Below the pieces are notes generated by a model that made no database searches, was not told the origin of the DNA, and saw only the letters and a list, made by a program, of their open reading frames with translations. Of a stretch of DNA of 64,000 nucleotides, positions 12,011 to 23,700 are shown piece after piece (the stretch's first letter is position 1; each line of letters opens with the position of its first letter). The DNA comes from Limnomonas spitsbergensis (Eukaryota > Chlorophyta > Chlorophyceae > Chlamydomonadales), in assembly GCA_037349105.1 (NCBI GenBank), contig JAYJMM010000123.1, positions 6,820,001 through 6,884,000 of the forward strand. Reading direction: 5' to 3'. The position numbers and the translations under genes are program-made.

Positions 12011-13970
12011 CCACATTTTTCTAGACTCAGCAAGGGGCTTGTCACTTACAGCCCGATTCTGATTGGTGGAGGAAACAAGTGTGGAGGAAAATACGAAAGT
12101 TTTCGTAAGTTCCTCCACCCCTGATCCACGAGGCGTGAGATGGAGGAAGAATGGCGAAGGTTGGAGTTCTGTACGGGTGATCTTCACAGCGCTCTTTCCT
12201 GCCGCCTGTTTCATTTCTTTCTTGCATTCTTCCTTGCAGTGTATATTATTTCTGCATATCGCTCTGTAATTTCTGCAGACCGACTATGGAAGTAGCACAT
12301 TTTTGAGTGGCTGTAGATCGCTCGCTCCATCATCGAAAGAGCCGTCGTTTGCTGCCTTCATCCACGCCAAATCGCCGGAGAGACATCAAAAGTTAAAGAA
12401 AGAACTTGCGATTAACGTCATATGGAAAGGAAAGGACGCAGATATTATCTCGGCCACGCTGGCAATGAGCTCAATAGTTCTAATAGTTCAATATATAGTT
12501 CCGCGGACTCCCCCCCTCCGCGGAAAAGAATGCGTTCCTCCATGCATCAGAATCGTGCTGTTAGGGGGTCGGCTCGGACGAGTCCCCCGACAATTGCAGT
12601 CGACACTTGGGATGGGGTCTTCCCCCGCAAAATGTTTTACTGGCGTCCAGGATTTACTCTTTTTAATATGGAAGGAAAGTTCACTTTTTTACCTGTCGAA
12701 CTTTTTGGGTAGAAAGGCCCCGTCCGAGCCGAAACCCCTTGTTTGGGGGGACTCGTCCGACCCCCTAATAAGTGACAGGCCCCTTGACCCAGCCTCCCTA
12801 CCCCGAACCGTAAACAAGAATCCACAGTCCCCTGGATCGCCAACCCATTCACTTGACGGTCATATGATTGAAAGAAAGAAAGAAAACGCCTGAGCGTGGC
12901 TTGAGGAATACGGAATTTTAAATGCCGTACACTCACCGGGATATACGTCTTGAACTCAGACCAGGAGCCTCCTTCAATAAACTTGAAGGTATATGTCCAG
13001 GACAAAACCCCCGAACCTTCACCAGTAAAACCCAAACCATAGTCCCGTTGCCTCTACAACATTTTTGCAATCCCGTATCAAGCGTTTCGGCAATGCTTTC
13101 TTTCCTGATGACAGTTTGTTCGCCATATTCTAGTTCCTCGTACCCTCCAGGAGGCTGAGCATATGAATATGAGTAAGTCTTCAAGCCGTTTCTAGCGACC
13201 ATGCATTCAATCAGGGTCACACTAGCCCCCCCCTTGCGTCTGCATCATACATACGTCATGTACTCCCCCCACCCCTTGAACCCTGCCCCCCTGCTTGCCC
13301 CCGTCGGGGTTCGCGAAGTGCTATTGGCGGTGGATCAATCACTTCACTGCCGTGTGGCCATCAACTTTGCAAAGAGGGTGAGGCCAACTGGGATCTGCTG
13401 GGGGAATGAGGCTGAGGGATAAGGGTGGGTCGGTGGGGGCATAAGGGTGGGGAAATTAGGGTGTATACCATTATAACCATTACAAGGTTTTAAAAGAGAA
13501 TGGAGAATCTGGTGCCAAGGCAGGCATGCACGCACGCCACATGCACGCATATGCATGCACGCAGAGAATGGAGAATCTGGTGCCAAGGCACACACGATAC
13601 ACGCCACCTGCACGCACGCCAGATACACACACACACACGTCCTTGCGTCTCCTTCGAGGGTAGGAATCCCCGACCCCCAGTTGCATTCAGGGCCCATGAT
13701 TAAGGGTGTTATGCCCAGGTTCCAGGGTCCAGGGTGTCGTGCTCAATGTGCCGTGACCGCCGTCCCTGAGTGTCCCGATCTCCCATTCAGAAGCTTCCAT
13801 AGCTCGTAGTGCTCCCTCTGTGCACGGGCTTGTCAGCAGACGTCCCCTATCAACCAGAAGGGCAGTTAGGTTTAGGGTTTAGGGCTGAGGGTTTGTTTTG
13901 CTAAGGGTTTAGGGTCTAGGGCCATGTCGTCTACCATCAAGCAACAGGGGGGAGTGTGCTTGCCAGGTCA
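12011..13970. other. Gene-poor stretch with small inverted repeats
   Basis: No recognisable gene; the longest ORF (12303-12893, 196 codons) has no domain I know and low-complexity composition. A perfect palindrome CCGCGGACTCC...TCCGCGG lies at 12501-12522. Inverted arms at 12561-12588 and 12745-12767 share TTAGGGGGTCGG and CGGACGAGTCCCCC. A 28-bp direct repeat (AGAATGGAGAATCTGGTGCC) is found at 13497 and 13565. TTTAGGG-like motifs occur at 13868-13912. Confidence 0.4.
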
Positions 13971-14009
13971 CTGTTTAGTGTCAAGAGCGCCCTTCTTCAG
14001 ACACACACA

Positions 14010-14240
14010 TACCCATAATGATGTACAGTTCTGGTACACATAATGAGGTACAGTTCTGGTGCACATAATGAGGTACAGTTCTGGTACACATAATGAGGTA
14101 CAGTTCTGGTACACATAATGAGGTACAGTTCTGGTACACATAATGAGGTACAGTTCTGGTACACATAATGAGGTACAGTTCTGGTACACATAATGAGGTA
14201 CAGTTCTGGTACACATAATGAGGTACAGTTCTGGTACACG
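14010..14240. repeat. 25-bp minisatellite
   Basis: About nine nearly identical copies of a 25-bp unit containing GAGGTACAGTTCTGGTACAC. The unit is partly palindromic around GTACAG/CTGGTAC. Since 25 is not a multiple of three, all three minus-strand frames give the same 25-residue cycle, showing that the ORFs here are artefacts. Confidence 0.9.
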
Positions 14241-14369
14241 CACTCCACCATGAACTCCACACCAGAATGTGAAGTGGCATATGGATAGAATTATCCTCAC
14301 GCCACCCCAAATTGAGCCAGGCAGCTCGTGCTCACGCCCCCCCCCCCCCCCCCTCTCCCACCCCACCCC

Positions 14370-14795
14370 ACCCACCTTGCTCCCCATGTTCCGCAGCGTG
14401 TTCCAGTTTGTATGAGATATGCTTCCTGAATCCTCCCTGCTTGCCCCCTTGCTTCTCCCCGCCCCCCCCCCAGGCCAACCCAAACCACCAAAATTTGCAC
14501 CGCTGCCAGTGCTGCTGCTACTGGTGGTACTAGAGGCTCGGCTCTGTGTCTTTTTGCGGGCCTGACATTCGATGCACGTTCTGCCGTGGGGTGGGTGGGC
14601 GTCGGGCCCCTCCTTGACTGAGGAGCACTGGAGCAGCAGCCAGGCTGCATGGTGCGCTTTGCACGGAAACTGGCTTGCGCTTATCGATCGTTTCTTAAAG
14701 TTGCCGGTGAGGCATGCAGTGGCGCATAACATCCGGGCGCCCGTCTGCCCCGCTCCCGTAAGATGTGCAGCCCTCCTTTCAACCCTTGTGGCTCG
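14370..14795. repeat. Dispersed repeat, copy 1 (partner at 17.81-18.15 kb)
   Basis: Shares CCTGAATCCTCCCTGCTTGC, GCGGGCCTGACAT, CATAACATCCGGGCGC and GCAGCCCTCCTTT in the same order with 17810-18150. On the minus strand both copies encode a Cys-rich snippet (C-x-x-CQAR), suggesting a fragment of a transposon protein. I cannot assign the family. Confidence 0.6.
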
Positions 14796-14803
14796 TTCCC
14801 TGG

Positions 14804-14880
14804 ATGTGGGGGATCTTGGTGACCTTGGGCTCGTTATGGACCATAACAGGCCTAAGGTCACCAAGCAAGATCCCCCACAT
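14804..14880. repeat. Long near-perfect hairpin
   Basis: The left arm ATGTGGGGGATCTTGGTGAC (14804 on) pairs with GTCACCAAGCAAGATCCCCCACAT (14857-14880) with a small bulge. The interior TTATGG/CCATAA also pairs, giving a stem that runs nearly to the centre, about 77 bases in all. It could be a miRNA-type precursor, a fold-back element or a fused pair of inverted repeats. Confidence 0.7.
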
Positions 14881-16080
14881 ACATTTTGTCCTTCAGCAGC
14901 GACTGCATTATCTGCTGCTGTAACTGCACATTTAGCTGTGCATGGCCTATCATCAACCTATCATTCATTTCCCTCCTAGACCCCTTCCGCCTGTCACCTG
15001 ATCTGGGCCCCTCTGGCTCGTCTGATCCGGATTCCTCAGGGCTAGAGCTAGATCCTGATCTGTCACCCCCATTTTCAGCTCCCGATGGGCCTTAAATGGG
15101 CCAGTGCTCTCTAACGAGGCGGTCGCTGTGCTCACTTGGCGGTCCCCCTTCAGGGGGTCGCTGGCCACTTTCACTTCTAGGCGCTCTACCCCCCTCACGC
15201 AGCTTGCAGGTCGCACCATTCCGGGATCTCCTGACCCCTTCAGATGGTTGGCGTTCAGCCTCACCCCTAGATCTTCTACCATTTTATTTCTGATAGCAAG
15301 CGCTCCTCATCATCCTTAGTTCTCCGGTCTGCTTCTGACTGTCGGCGAGACCCCAATGAGCGAGTTCACCCCTTGGAATCTAGCTGACACTCTGTGAATC
15401 TGACAGTCGCCTCGGTCTTGGCTGGGTCGGCTGGGCTGTGTGCCCCCTGTGTATACCCCATGTCCCCAGCCCTCCTGCCAATCACCTTGATCACCCTGCC
15501 GCTCCAGGATATTCCCTAACCTGGCTGTCTTGGGCTGGCCATACCCCCTCACATTCTCTGGGCATCCCCTGTCCGCATCTGTGCCCCTTTATGAGCGCCT
15601 GCATCCTCACATCATCTTCCCTTTCTTTCAGGAATGAAGCAATCTTGTCCTCCTAGACCTGCTCTTCCTCTACTGGAATGATCCTGGACCTTTCATCTTT
15701 TTTGGCCTCGCTTGCCCTGAGTGAGTCAGGCCAATGCTCCGCCCCACTGCCATTCTGGCCAGGACACCACTTGTCAACTACGGTTGTTCGCTAGCTGCTG
15801 TGCTACCTAGACCAGGCCTCACTGCCCTTCCCCTGGCTTGTTGCTGACCCCCTATGCTCAGCTCGCTGTCACCCTGGGGTACTCAAATCCTGACCAGCCA
15901 TTGTGGGATACCCTTTCTTCGGACAAATTTGTGTGCCAAGTTAGGGCTTCTATCTACGGATTTATCATGCAATCACACTATTATCATACCTTCTAGGAGA
16001 GTCTGCAAGCCCCAGATCTGCAAGCTCCAGCGTAGGCTCAGCCAGTGTGATCTCGGGCGTAACTAACTTGTGCTCAATGT
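14881..16080 (-). pseudogene. Possible decayed transposon ORF, minus strand
   Basis: Read on the minus strand, several consecutive pieces look protein-like and charged (for example KKDERSRIIPVEEEQV followed after one stop by EDKIASFLKEREDDVRMQAL near 15560-15710, and LNANHLKGSGDPG near 15240). They are interrupted by stops and frame changes. Composition recalls a gag-like protein, but I find no zinc knuckle or other defining motif. The rest of the stretch holds nothing I recognise. Confidence 0.2.
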
Positions 16081-16109
16081 CGACACATACCGTGCTTGGA
16101 TGTATAAGC

Positions 16110-16188
16110 CATATCATTGCCATATCATTGCCATATCATTGCCATATCATTGCCATATCATTGCCATATCATTGCCATATCATTGCCA
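16110..16188 (+). repeat. 11-bp tandem repeat
   Basis: Seven copies of CATATCATTGC in a row, followed by a C-run. Confidence 0.9.
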
Positions 16189-16544
16189 TGACCCCCCCCC
16201 CTCCCAGGCTGAATCCACTCAAAGTCTTTCTAATGACTCCTGGATTTAGCTGCCTCCTAGGCAGAATATAACAGATTAGTCGGCAGGGTCATGGGCAAAA
16301 CCCTAGGGCAGCCCGGCATCGGCCACCGGGCCACACGGAGCTGATCGGCTGCCGTTCTCATGAATGGCCGGGGGACGCCACACCAAGATAAACAACCTTG
16401 TGGGAACCTGCCCTGGACAAATGTGACTCATCTAAGAAAGGAATGCAGCTTGGCCCCATGCATCTCATGTGCCCCATGCACACGGCCCTATGCATGCCTT
16501 GCCACCACACATTTTCCATGAGGTCCTGATGTGATGATAGTGCT

Positions 16545-17808
16545 GAAGCGTGTCCAGGATTTCAAGTTTTGGGGCATCATTCAGCGCGAGAGTGGCAGCA
16601 TGAGGAAGGCCATGCAAGGTAGAGTGGTGCCTTTGGCTGCCGCGTTGCAGCGTGTCTGCCGCATAGCCGCAAACGTGCACCTCAGGTATCATCTGCCTAC
16701 ACGCATCCAGTTGGAATCTGTCCATGAAGCGCCTGCAGCCAACTACGGTGATGTGGTGTGGGCCACTGATTGCCTCAGGCCGCAGCATTGCCTCGAGAGC
16801 AGGATGCAGTCCGGCCTCTCCAGAATCTGCGCAAGGCTGCAGGGCTACCTGTGTCCGCTGCCAGCTAAGGGGTCATGAGGGAGCTGCAGATCCAGCCGTT
16901 ACAGCCAAGTTGGTGACAGCATGTACTTCGCTTCTAAAACGCAGTGGTCGCACCAGCAGCACAGCAAGACAGCCCACCGCCCACTCATGCAGCTCGCTGT
17001 CAGGCAGGGCACTGGAGGGCGCAATTGGTGCAGTGAATTGCTAGGTGCCTTGCTGGAGCTGGGATCAGCCGTCCCCAAACTGCGTCAGACAGTGACTGAC
17101 CTACAGGCGCTACCTGTCGCAGAAGCGCTAGCGCTAGTTGATGCTGCATATGAGCGGGCGCAGCTGGATGCAGCTGGCAGAGGGGACCCCAGAGATCTTG
17201 CCACTGAACACAGGTCTGCGGCTGCCTACCGCACCTGGTTTCAGTCTACGGTGGGCGCTTGCTCCCGCAGGCCTGGGTCCGCACTAGCCGAAGGAAGTGT
17301 GCTTGCGTGCGCACGAACTGAAGGCTGCGGCTTGGCGCCATCAGCACGGCTGACACTAGAGGACGGCGCAACGGTCAGCAGCGAGACAGACGGTGCTGCC
17401 AGCGATGTTGGGCTACGGGAGACGGCGAGCATGTGGAGGACGCGTTGCATGCATGCTTTCAATGCCCCAGCGTGCAGGATCAACGGGAGAGCGGGGGTGG
17501 GTAGGTCCTCCGAACTGTTCTAGAGACTTCTTCCAGTAATCTAGTTGTACCGGGGCAGGCTTGGGTGGGATGCCTTGGCTTTTGTGGACGACGTGGTAGA
17601 CATCGTTGAGGCGTAGACGTTTTCAGAGGCTGGACCTTCCTGTGTTCTTTATTTCCCAGCCTTTTGTCTGTCCCTTCACTTTATTTCCCACTGTTCCTCC
17701 TGCCTCCCCCCCCCCTGCCCCCTTTTTCATATCTTTCTTTCCTCCCAGCCCATTAGTTAGGCGCCCACGCGCCCTCTTGAACAGGGCCCAGAGGTGTAAC
17801 GCCATTGA
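16545..17808 (+). mobile_element. LINE-like retrotransposon 3' copy, the longest in the window
   Basis: Covers the same protein region as 766-1477 plus 2488-2790 without the hAT insertion: ANYGDVVWA near 16738-16764 and, in another frame, EHRSAAAYRTWFQST near 17205, then the region corresponding to the zinc finger near 17390-17500. The frame has to change at least twice (about 16870 and 16920), so the copy is inactive. The 3' UTR (17620-17760) and tail (GGGCCCAGAGGTGTAACGCC) follow. It is the best template for defining the family. Confidence 0.6.
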
Positions 17809-17809
17809 C

Positions 17810-18150
17810 ATATTGTGTGAGATGTGTATGATACATGCCCCCTGAATCCTCCCTGCTTGCCCCTCCCCATAACCCCACCCCTAACCACCAATATTATACC
17901 TGCCAGTGTTGTTGATGCTGCTGCTGGCACTAGGGGCTCCGCTATGTGTCTCAAGGCGGGCCTGACATATGGGGCATGATCTGCAGGGGGTGGGGAGGCG
18001 TCCGCCCCTTCTCGCCGAAGGAGCACCTGCGCGCTTAGCTCGGGAGCTGGCTAACGCTTTTATGATTCTTATATTTGCCCGTGGGGCATAACATCCGGGC
18101 GCAAGTCTGCCCAGTTCCTGCGGGGTGAGCAGCCCTCCTTTTCAATCAAC
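17810..18150. repeat. Dispersed repeat, copy 2
   Basis: Diverged partner of 14370-14795, starting immediately after the LINE-like tail at 17808. The order of shared blocks is conserved. Confidence 0.6.
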
Positions 18151-20790
18151 CTGAGCGGACCAAGCTCTTTCTGCGCCTGGTTAACATTTATGACAGCGGC
18201 CCTGTATGCTACCATGGTGGGATTTCAAGCTGCTGATGAATGCCCATTTGCACTCATGCGAACAAAAATATATATACCGTTTATTTATTTCACTTGTGGT
18301 ACTTCCCCCGTCATGAGCCTGGACATTGGTGGCGTGCCCGAGTTTGATGCCTTTGGCTCCCTCCCGCATCGCAAAATGGTCGTCAGTTTCAAGTTCGTTC
18401 TGCTCCACGATGTATTCCCCTGGCTAGCATGTGTGCGATGGCTCCCTGACCCTCCCTTCCCGTGCGAGGGGGAGGGGGGCAAAAAAGTAACATTATATAC
18501 CGGTACCCCATCCTCCAAAGTTAATAAGTTGTAGAGGTTAACGAGAGCTGAATAAATCTGATATATATATCCTCTGATATAAATCTTATTAAAAATTGCT
18601 TTTTGGCCAACGGGAAGAAGAGGCAGCAAAGTGGAGGGGGTAGACTGGGGGGTCTCCCCTAAAGGACAATTTTAGGCGGAATTCCCAACATTTTTTTAAG
18701 CATCAGATTGAGAAGATAGCTACACCGATGCATTTTGCATGTCATGTGCTATTATATTGATTTCGACCATATAATATGGCATAGAAAAACGTCATATCCC
18801 CCTGGCATGCAATATCAGCATGAGGGCAGCATGCAGCACCACAAACCTAAGTTTGGGTACTACTGTTCTTCACTTAATGCATCTCACGCGGCCGAGCATT
18901 CTTGTGCATGGCCCAGAGGTGTAACTTCATTGACTGAATGCATCAAATTCTCGAGCCAAAGAAAACAGAGTATACCGTATGATGACATAAGCTATGGATG
19001 ATAGACTGTCTACCTACGCGATGTTTTTAGCATGCTCTCAAACTTCACAGACAGCGCTCTGAGGAACCCCCAACACTCCCTGGCCTCTTAACCATGATGC
19101 CCCCGGCAGGTGGACGACCCCCCCCCGGCAGGTGGACGACCCCCCCCCGGCAGGTGGACGACCCCCCCCGGCAGTTGGATCACCTTCAGCTGGAGCTGGG
19201 GACCACAGTAGGTGGGGATGCACTGACAGTGTGGAGGATACTACACGAATTAAATTTGGGTCTCAGACGGTAGAAGCGCTTCACGCTTAAGAAAAACAGC
19301 GGGCTTGCTTAGGGGCCCACCGCCCATAGGGCCCCTGAGCAATTCCGCTTCAAGGCTGTGGGCGGAAGTTTGTGCTTCCAGCAATGCGGGTGCACCGCAC
19401 ATTGGAGAGCATATCTTGTGGTGCTGTGGCGGGGTACCCGTTTTCTTTTAGACCTTATCGAACTTTTTACGCATGAGTTATTGCGGCCGTGTGAGTGCTT
19501 GTTGGTCGTGTGCCTTTCCTGTTCATGCTCGCCTTTTCTCAGCGAGTGCCGAAAAGGGCCACATGCGCACCCGGGCTGTTTTTTTGTGTGTCAGCGTCTC
19601 AGGTTTTCTAGGGTTGGGCGGCTGGCCTCAAACTTGTTAAGTCAAAAGAAAATATACCTTGTTGCGCCAATGTGGTGCATTATGTCACATGTGGCTTGGA
19701 GTCTGGTAGTGCTGGTGGTGCTGAGGCTTACGGTTATATGGGCCTTGCGTGTGTAGACAGGGCATCAGGGCATTGCAAAACTGACTTGGTGAAAGGCTTT
19801 AACAGCAACAGGCTGGTAGGTAGGTACATAATCGGTATCCCGGGCTGGATCCCACACCTCATATATATTTTCTTGTATGGACATGTCATATTTTATAACC
19901 AGCTAGGTTAATGGAAGCCATGAGAAGCGCACTGATCTGCTCATGCGATTAGACCCCTGACGAACCTTGCAACTCTGCTGGTTGACTGAGAAATTAAGGT
20001 GTTACCAGTCCTGAGTTTTGGAGACCAGGGGAAGGGCTGGTTGTCGATAAACATTATTTTGATAATGGGGGGTTATGCTTTTTCTGCCCCATCCTTGTCC
20101 GTGAGAGGAAAATATTTACATTTTTTTACCCGCATGATCAAAATAGTTTTTATTGCGCCGCAGGGGCCATCAATATTTTTGAAGTTCATCCGCAAAGCCT
20201 CTTAAACGGAAAGCGTTGCGCTACGCCAGCGACGGAGATAAGCCGTAGCAACTGCAAGGGTTGGTGGGAACGCATACGGTACAACATGATGCAAATAATA
20301 CCGGTACCAGTGTGGGACTGTGTGGTGAACATGTATGATACTGGTCCTCACAAGCTAAACTTCAAAATTTCATTATGAAGTTAACCCGCGCAGCCCATCG
20401 ATGATTACCGGTAACAAACAAATAATTGCTTGTTATTTTGTGCGGGCAAGTTAACATTGATCGGTGCGAATGCAAAGGACGTCTACAGTATCCTGCATTC
20501 ATTCCTGTGAGTCACCTCATTTACATACACCCACCGGCCTGTGTGACCAGGCCACAAAAAGCTCTGGGCTCTTTTACAGCTTGCAGACCAAGTGACCAAC
20601 TCACAGAAGTGGCATGCATGCGAGATTGCAAGCTAGTTTTCATCTGAGCATAATTGTAAATTTGAAAGTGCAGCTGAGGCCTCCTGTGATGTGGGCAGGC
20701 GTAAATTGAGGAATTCACCGGGTACCCGCCTACCCGGGCCAGGCAAATAAGCGTGCGGGTCACGAGCTGGTAGGTGGTCACGAAGCCGCT
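18151..20790. other. Gene-poor stretch upstream of the rhodopsin gene
   Basis: No recognisable gene; the longest ORF (19358-19756, 132 codons) lacks any known motif. A solitary LINE-like tail lies at 18885-18933. The last few hundred bases before 20791 probably hold the promoter and 5' UTR of the rhodopsin gene, but I see no convincing TATA box. An in-frame TGA about 84 bases upstream of ATG 20791 bounds the coding region. Confidence 0.4.
19098..19176 (+). repeat. About 22-bp tandem repeat
   Basis: Four copies of CCCCGGCAGGTGGACGACCC separated by variable C-runs. Confidence 0.85.
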
Positions 20791-23700
20791 ATGGCCACAC
20801 TTCTCACACTTCGAAAGGGACCGTTTTTACCACGTCACACGCGCATGCAGACTTGTAATCAGCGAGACGGGGTGCAGCCAGGAGGATCAATGATGGACAA
20901 GTCACCTAAACTTCCGAAGAAGGCAGTCCCCGGGACTGTCACTCTCGGCTTCAGAAGTATCATCCCGATGTCGACCGTTCTGTGAGCGCTATTTGAATGA
21001 CACAAAGTATTGCTGGTAGCTTGGTTTGGGAGGAATCGATGCCCACGTTCATCATCATTGCACAGGACCGGCATATTGTCCTTCCTAATCTGCGCGTACA
21101 TGCTCTGTGACAATGTGAACGTCGGTGACCCGGTGCTGGAGGCGGAGTACCTCGCGGAAACTCATCCAGAAACATATGGGTGGCCCATGGTGGCATTCGG
21201 CACCGCTTTCAGCCTAAACTTCTTAACGCTGGCGTTCGAGCGCGACTCTGCTAAGATGCAGCTCGCGCTGTTTGCATGTGTGAGTGTCTAATCCTAACTC
21301 GTGCGATGATGTCATTGCTGCTGCATCCAGTCTGCCCTGCCCAAAGTGCGCCATGGACCTATCCAGCCCTGCTGCCTCCTGACCCCCCTTACCTGCTGCC
21401 CTGCAGTACATTAATTTCCTAGCGAGCTTCAATGACTGGCTGTCATGGACAGGACGGGCACCCGTCATCCGGGATGTGTGGGGCGAAGGCCTCCAGATCA
21501 TGCGCGGTCTGATGTGGCTGCACACGACCCCCGCCATGGTGAGAAATCATGCATGGCAGCAGTCATGCATGCGGGCGAGCACTTGGGCCCATGTGGCTCC
21601 ACACAAGAACCCGCCATGGTATGCAGCAGCAGACAGCTTGCAGGCTCATGTAGCTGCATATGACACCCGCCATGGTGAGAAAACATGCATGGCCGTAGTC
21701 ATGCGTGTGGGGTCATTAAGCTGCCTACAGGCAGCCATGTCAGTGTGTCATACATGGTAGTGAGTCAAGCATGGCAGGGAGTCATGCATTACAGCAGTCA
21801 TGCATTGGGGTGGATGTGGCTGCACCTGCGCAGCGCTGTGGTAGGGGCAGCAGGTAGGCAGGCATGCCGTCCGATGCGCAGTGTCCATTTCCTCGCTACT
21901 CGATTACAGGCCAGCTACAGTACAGCTACCTCCTGGCCCCAAAGCTTAGCCAGCCATGCTGCTTAAGCCCTGGTCTGAAAGCCAGTCAAGGTTTGGCCTC
22001 AATCAGCCACCCAGCTGCTGCTCCGGAAACATAGCAATGTCAGAGGGGCGCGTTGTTGTTGGTCTGGTCGGACGTTAACAGCCGTTGTCCAGACAGCATG
22101 CAGATGCCAGGCAGCATCGTGTAGTCGGCCTTTTGACAGCCGCTGTCCATGCAGCATGCGGGGACCAAGCAGCATGTTGAAGTCACTGGTCAGCCTGAAA
22201 CAGGCGCTGTCTATGCAGCATGCGGAGGCGAGGCAATGCGATGCTTTCATCAGACTGCCGATGGCAGTGGTGCATGGCAGAGGTGCATGCCAGAGGCGCA
22301 TGGCAGTGCTGAGTGGCAGTGGTGCATGACAGTGGTGCATGGCAGCGGTGCATGGCTGAGGCGCATGGCAGTGCTGCATGGCAGAGGCGCATGGCAGAGG
22401 CGCATGGCAGTGCTGCGTGGCAGTGGTGCATGGCAGTGGTGCATGGCAGCGGTGCATGGCTGTTATGCATGGCAGTGCTGCATGGCAGTGGCATTGGCAT
22501 GCCTGATGCCAAGGCATCTGTTTGAATGGTGGTGCATGGCCAGGATCTGGTGCATAGGCCAGGGTGTAGGGTAAATCCTGAACCTGGTGCATAGGCCAGG
22601 GTTTAGGGTAAACCGTGAACCTGGTGCATATGCCAGGGTTTAGGGTAAACCCTGAAAACGTTGCACAGGCCAGGGTTTAGGGTAAACCCTGAACCTGGTG
22701 CACATGCCAGGGTTTAGGTTAAACCCTGAACATGGTGCACAGGCCAGGGTTTAGGATAAACCCTGAAAATGTTGCACAGGCCAGGGTTTAGGTTAAACCC
22801 TGAACATGGTGCACAGGCCAGGTTTTGGCGGACACCCTTTACCTGGTGCATGGGCCAGTAGCCGTCTGTATTATTCGATTGTTGTTGCACGACCAGGTCA
22901 AGGATGCACGAAACTATGTGCATAATCTTATAGAGGAGTGACACTTCCATGGACGACCCTGTGTATCTGGCTGAGGGCGCAACGACCATTCCAGGGCCCA
23001 CTGAACTCTCTTATGGTGTCGGTGACGCGCAACGACCATCCCAGCGCCCACTGAACCTTCGCTTGGTGTCGATGACTATGGTGACGGCACTTGGTGACGA
23101 CACTGCCGCGCTCTCAGCGCCCAATGGATTTTCTGATGGTGTCGGTGACTGTGGTGACGACACTCACACCGCCGCGCTCTCATCTGCAGCGCAGACGCTG
23201 CTGTTTTGGGCGGTTTGGCATTTGGATGGGCATATCCCCATGAGCCAATTTCCCACGAAACAGGCAGACTTGTCTGAGCTACGCAGCATACGCTGAGCAC
23301 TCAGCACCCTTTGGGCAACGATGCCTGCTGTGGAGGCAGTTGTGCGATGATGATTGATTTGGGTGTCGACGGCTGGCCAATCTTGAAGACTATGCTGCGG
23401 TCATTGCGTTGTGGTAACTTCAGCGGTGATTTATGAAACAGCAGGCACGGCTACCTGCCCAGTGGTGTGGGCCGCAATGCCGTTGCTGACACACAGGCAC
23501 GATGCACACATGATAGCAAGGCACCACACAAGTCATCGCTTTCTCTTCATGGGCCCTCCCCGGTCCCCCCTTGCCCTCTTACCTGCCCCCTGACCTCCCC
23601 GCTCTCCCATGACCTCCCACCTAACGCCTTTCAGGTCTATCTTCTCAGCATTTTATCCGACTTCAGCCGTTGGAGGGTGAGTTCCTTCGGCCGGACCAGC

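Noticed and set aside
12303..12893. A 196-codon + strand ORF as a real gene
   Set aside because: No recognisable domain, shifts composition midway and spans the inverted-repeat cluster; not supported beyond being open.
13968..14864. A 298-codon minus-strand protein
   Set aside because: Two-thirds is the 25-bp minisatellite translated; the remainder overlaps a duplicated dispersed repeat.
22183..22592. His/Ala/Cys/Met-rich ORFs around 22.2-22.6 kb
   Set aside because: Translation of a GCATGGCAGTGG minisatellite; all frames look alike.
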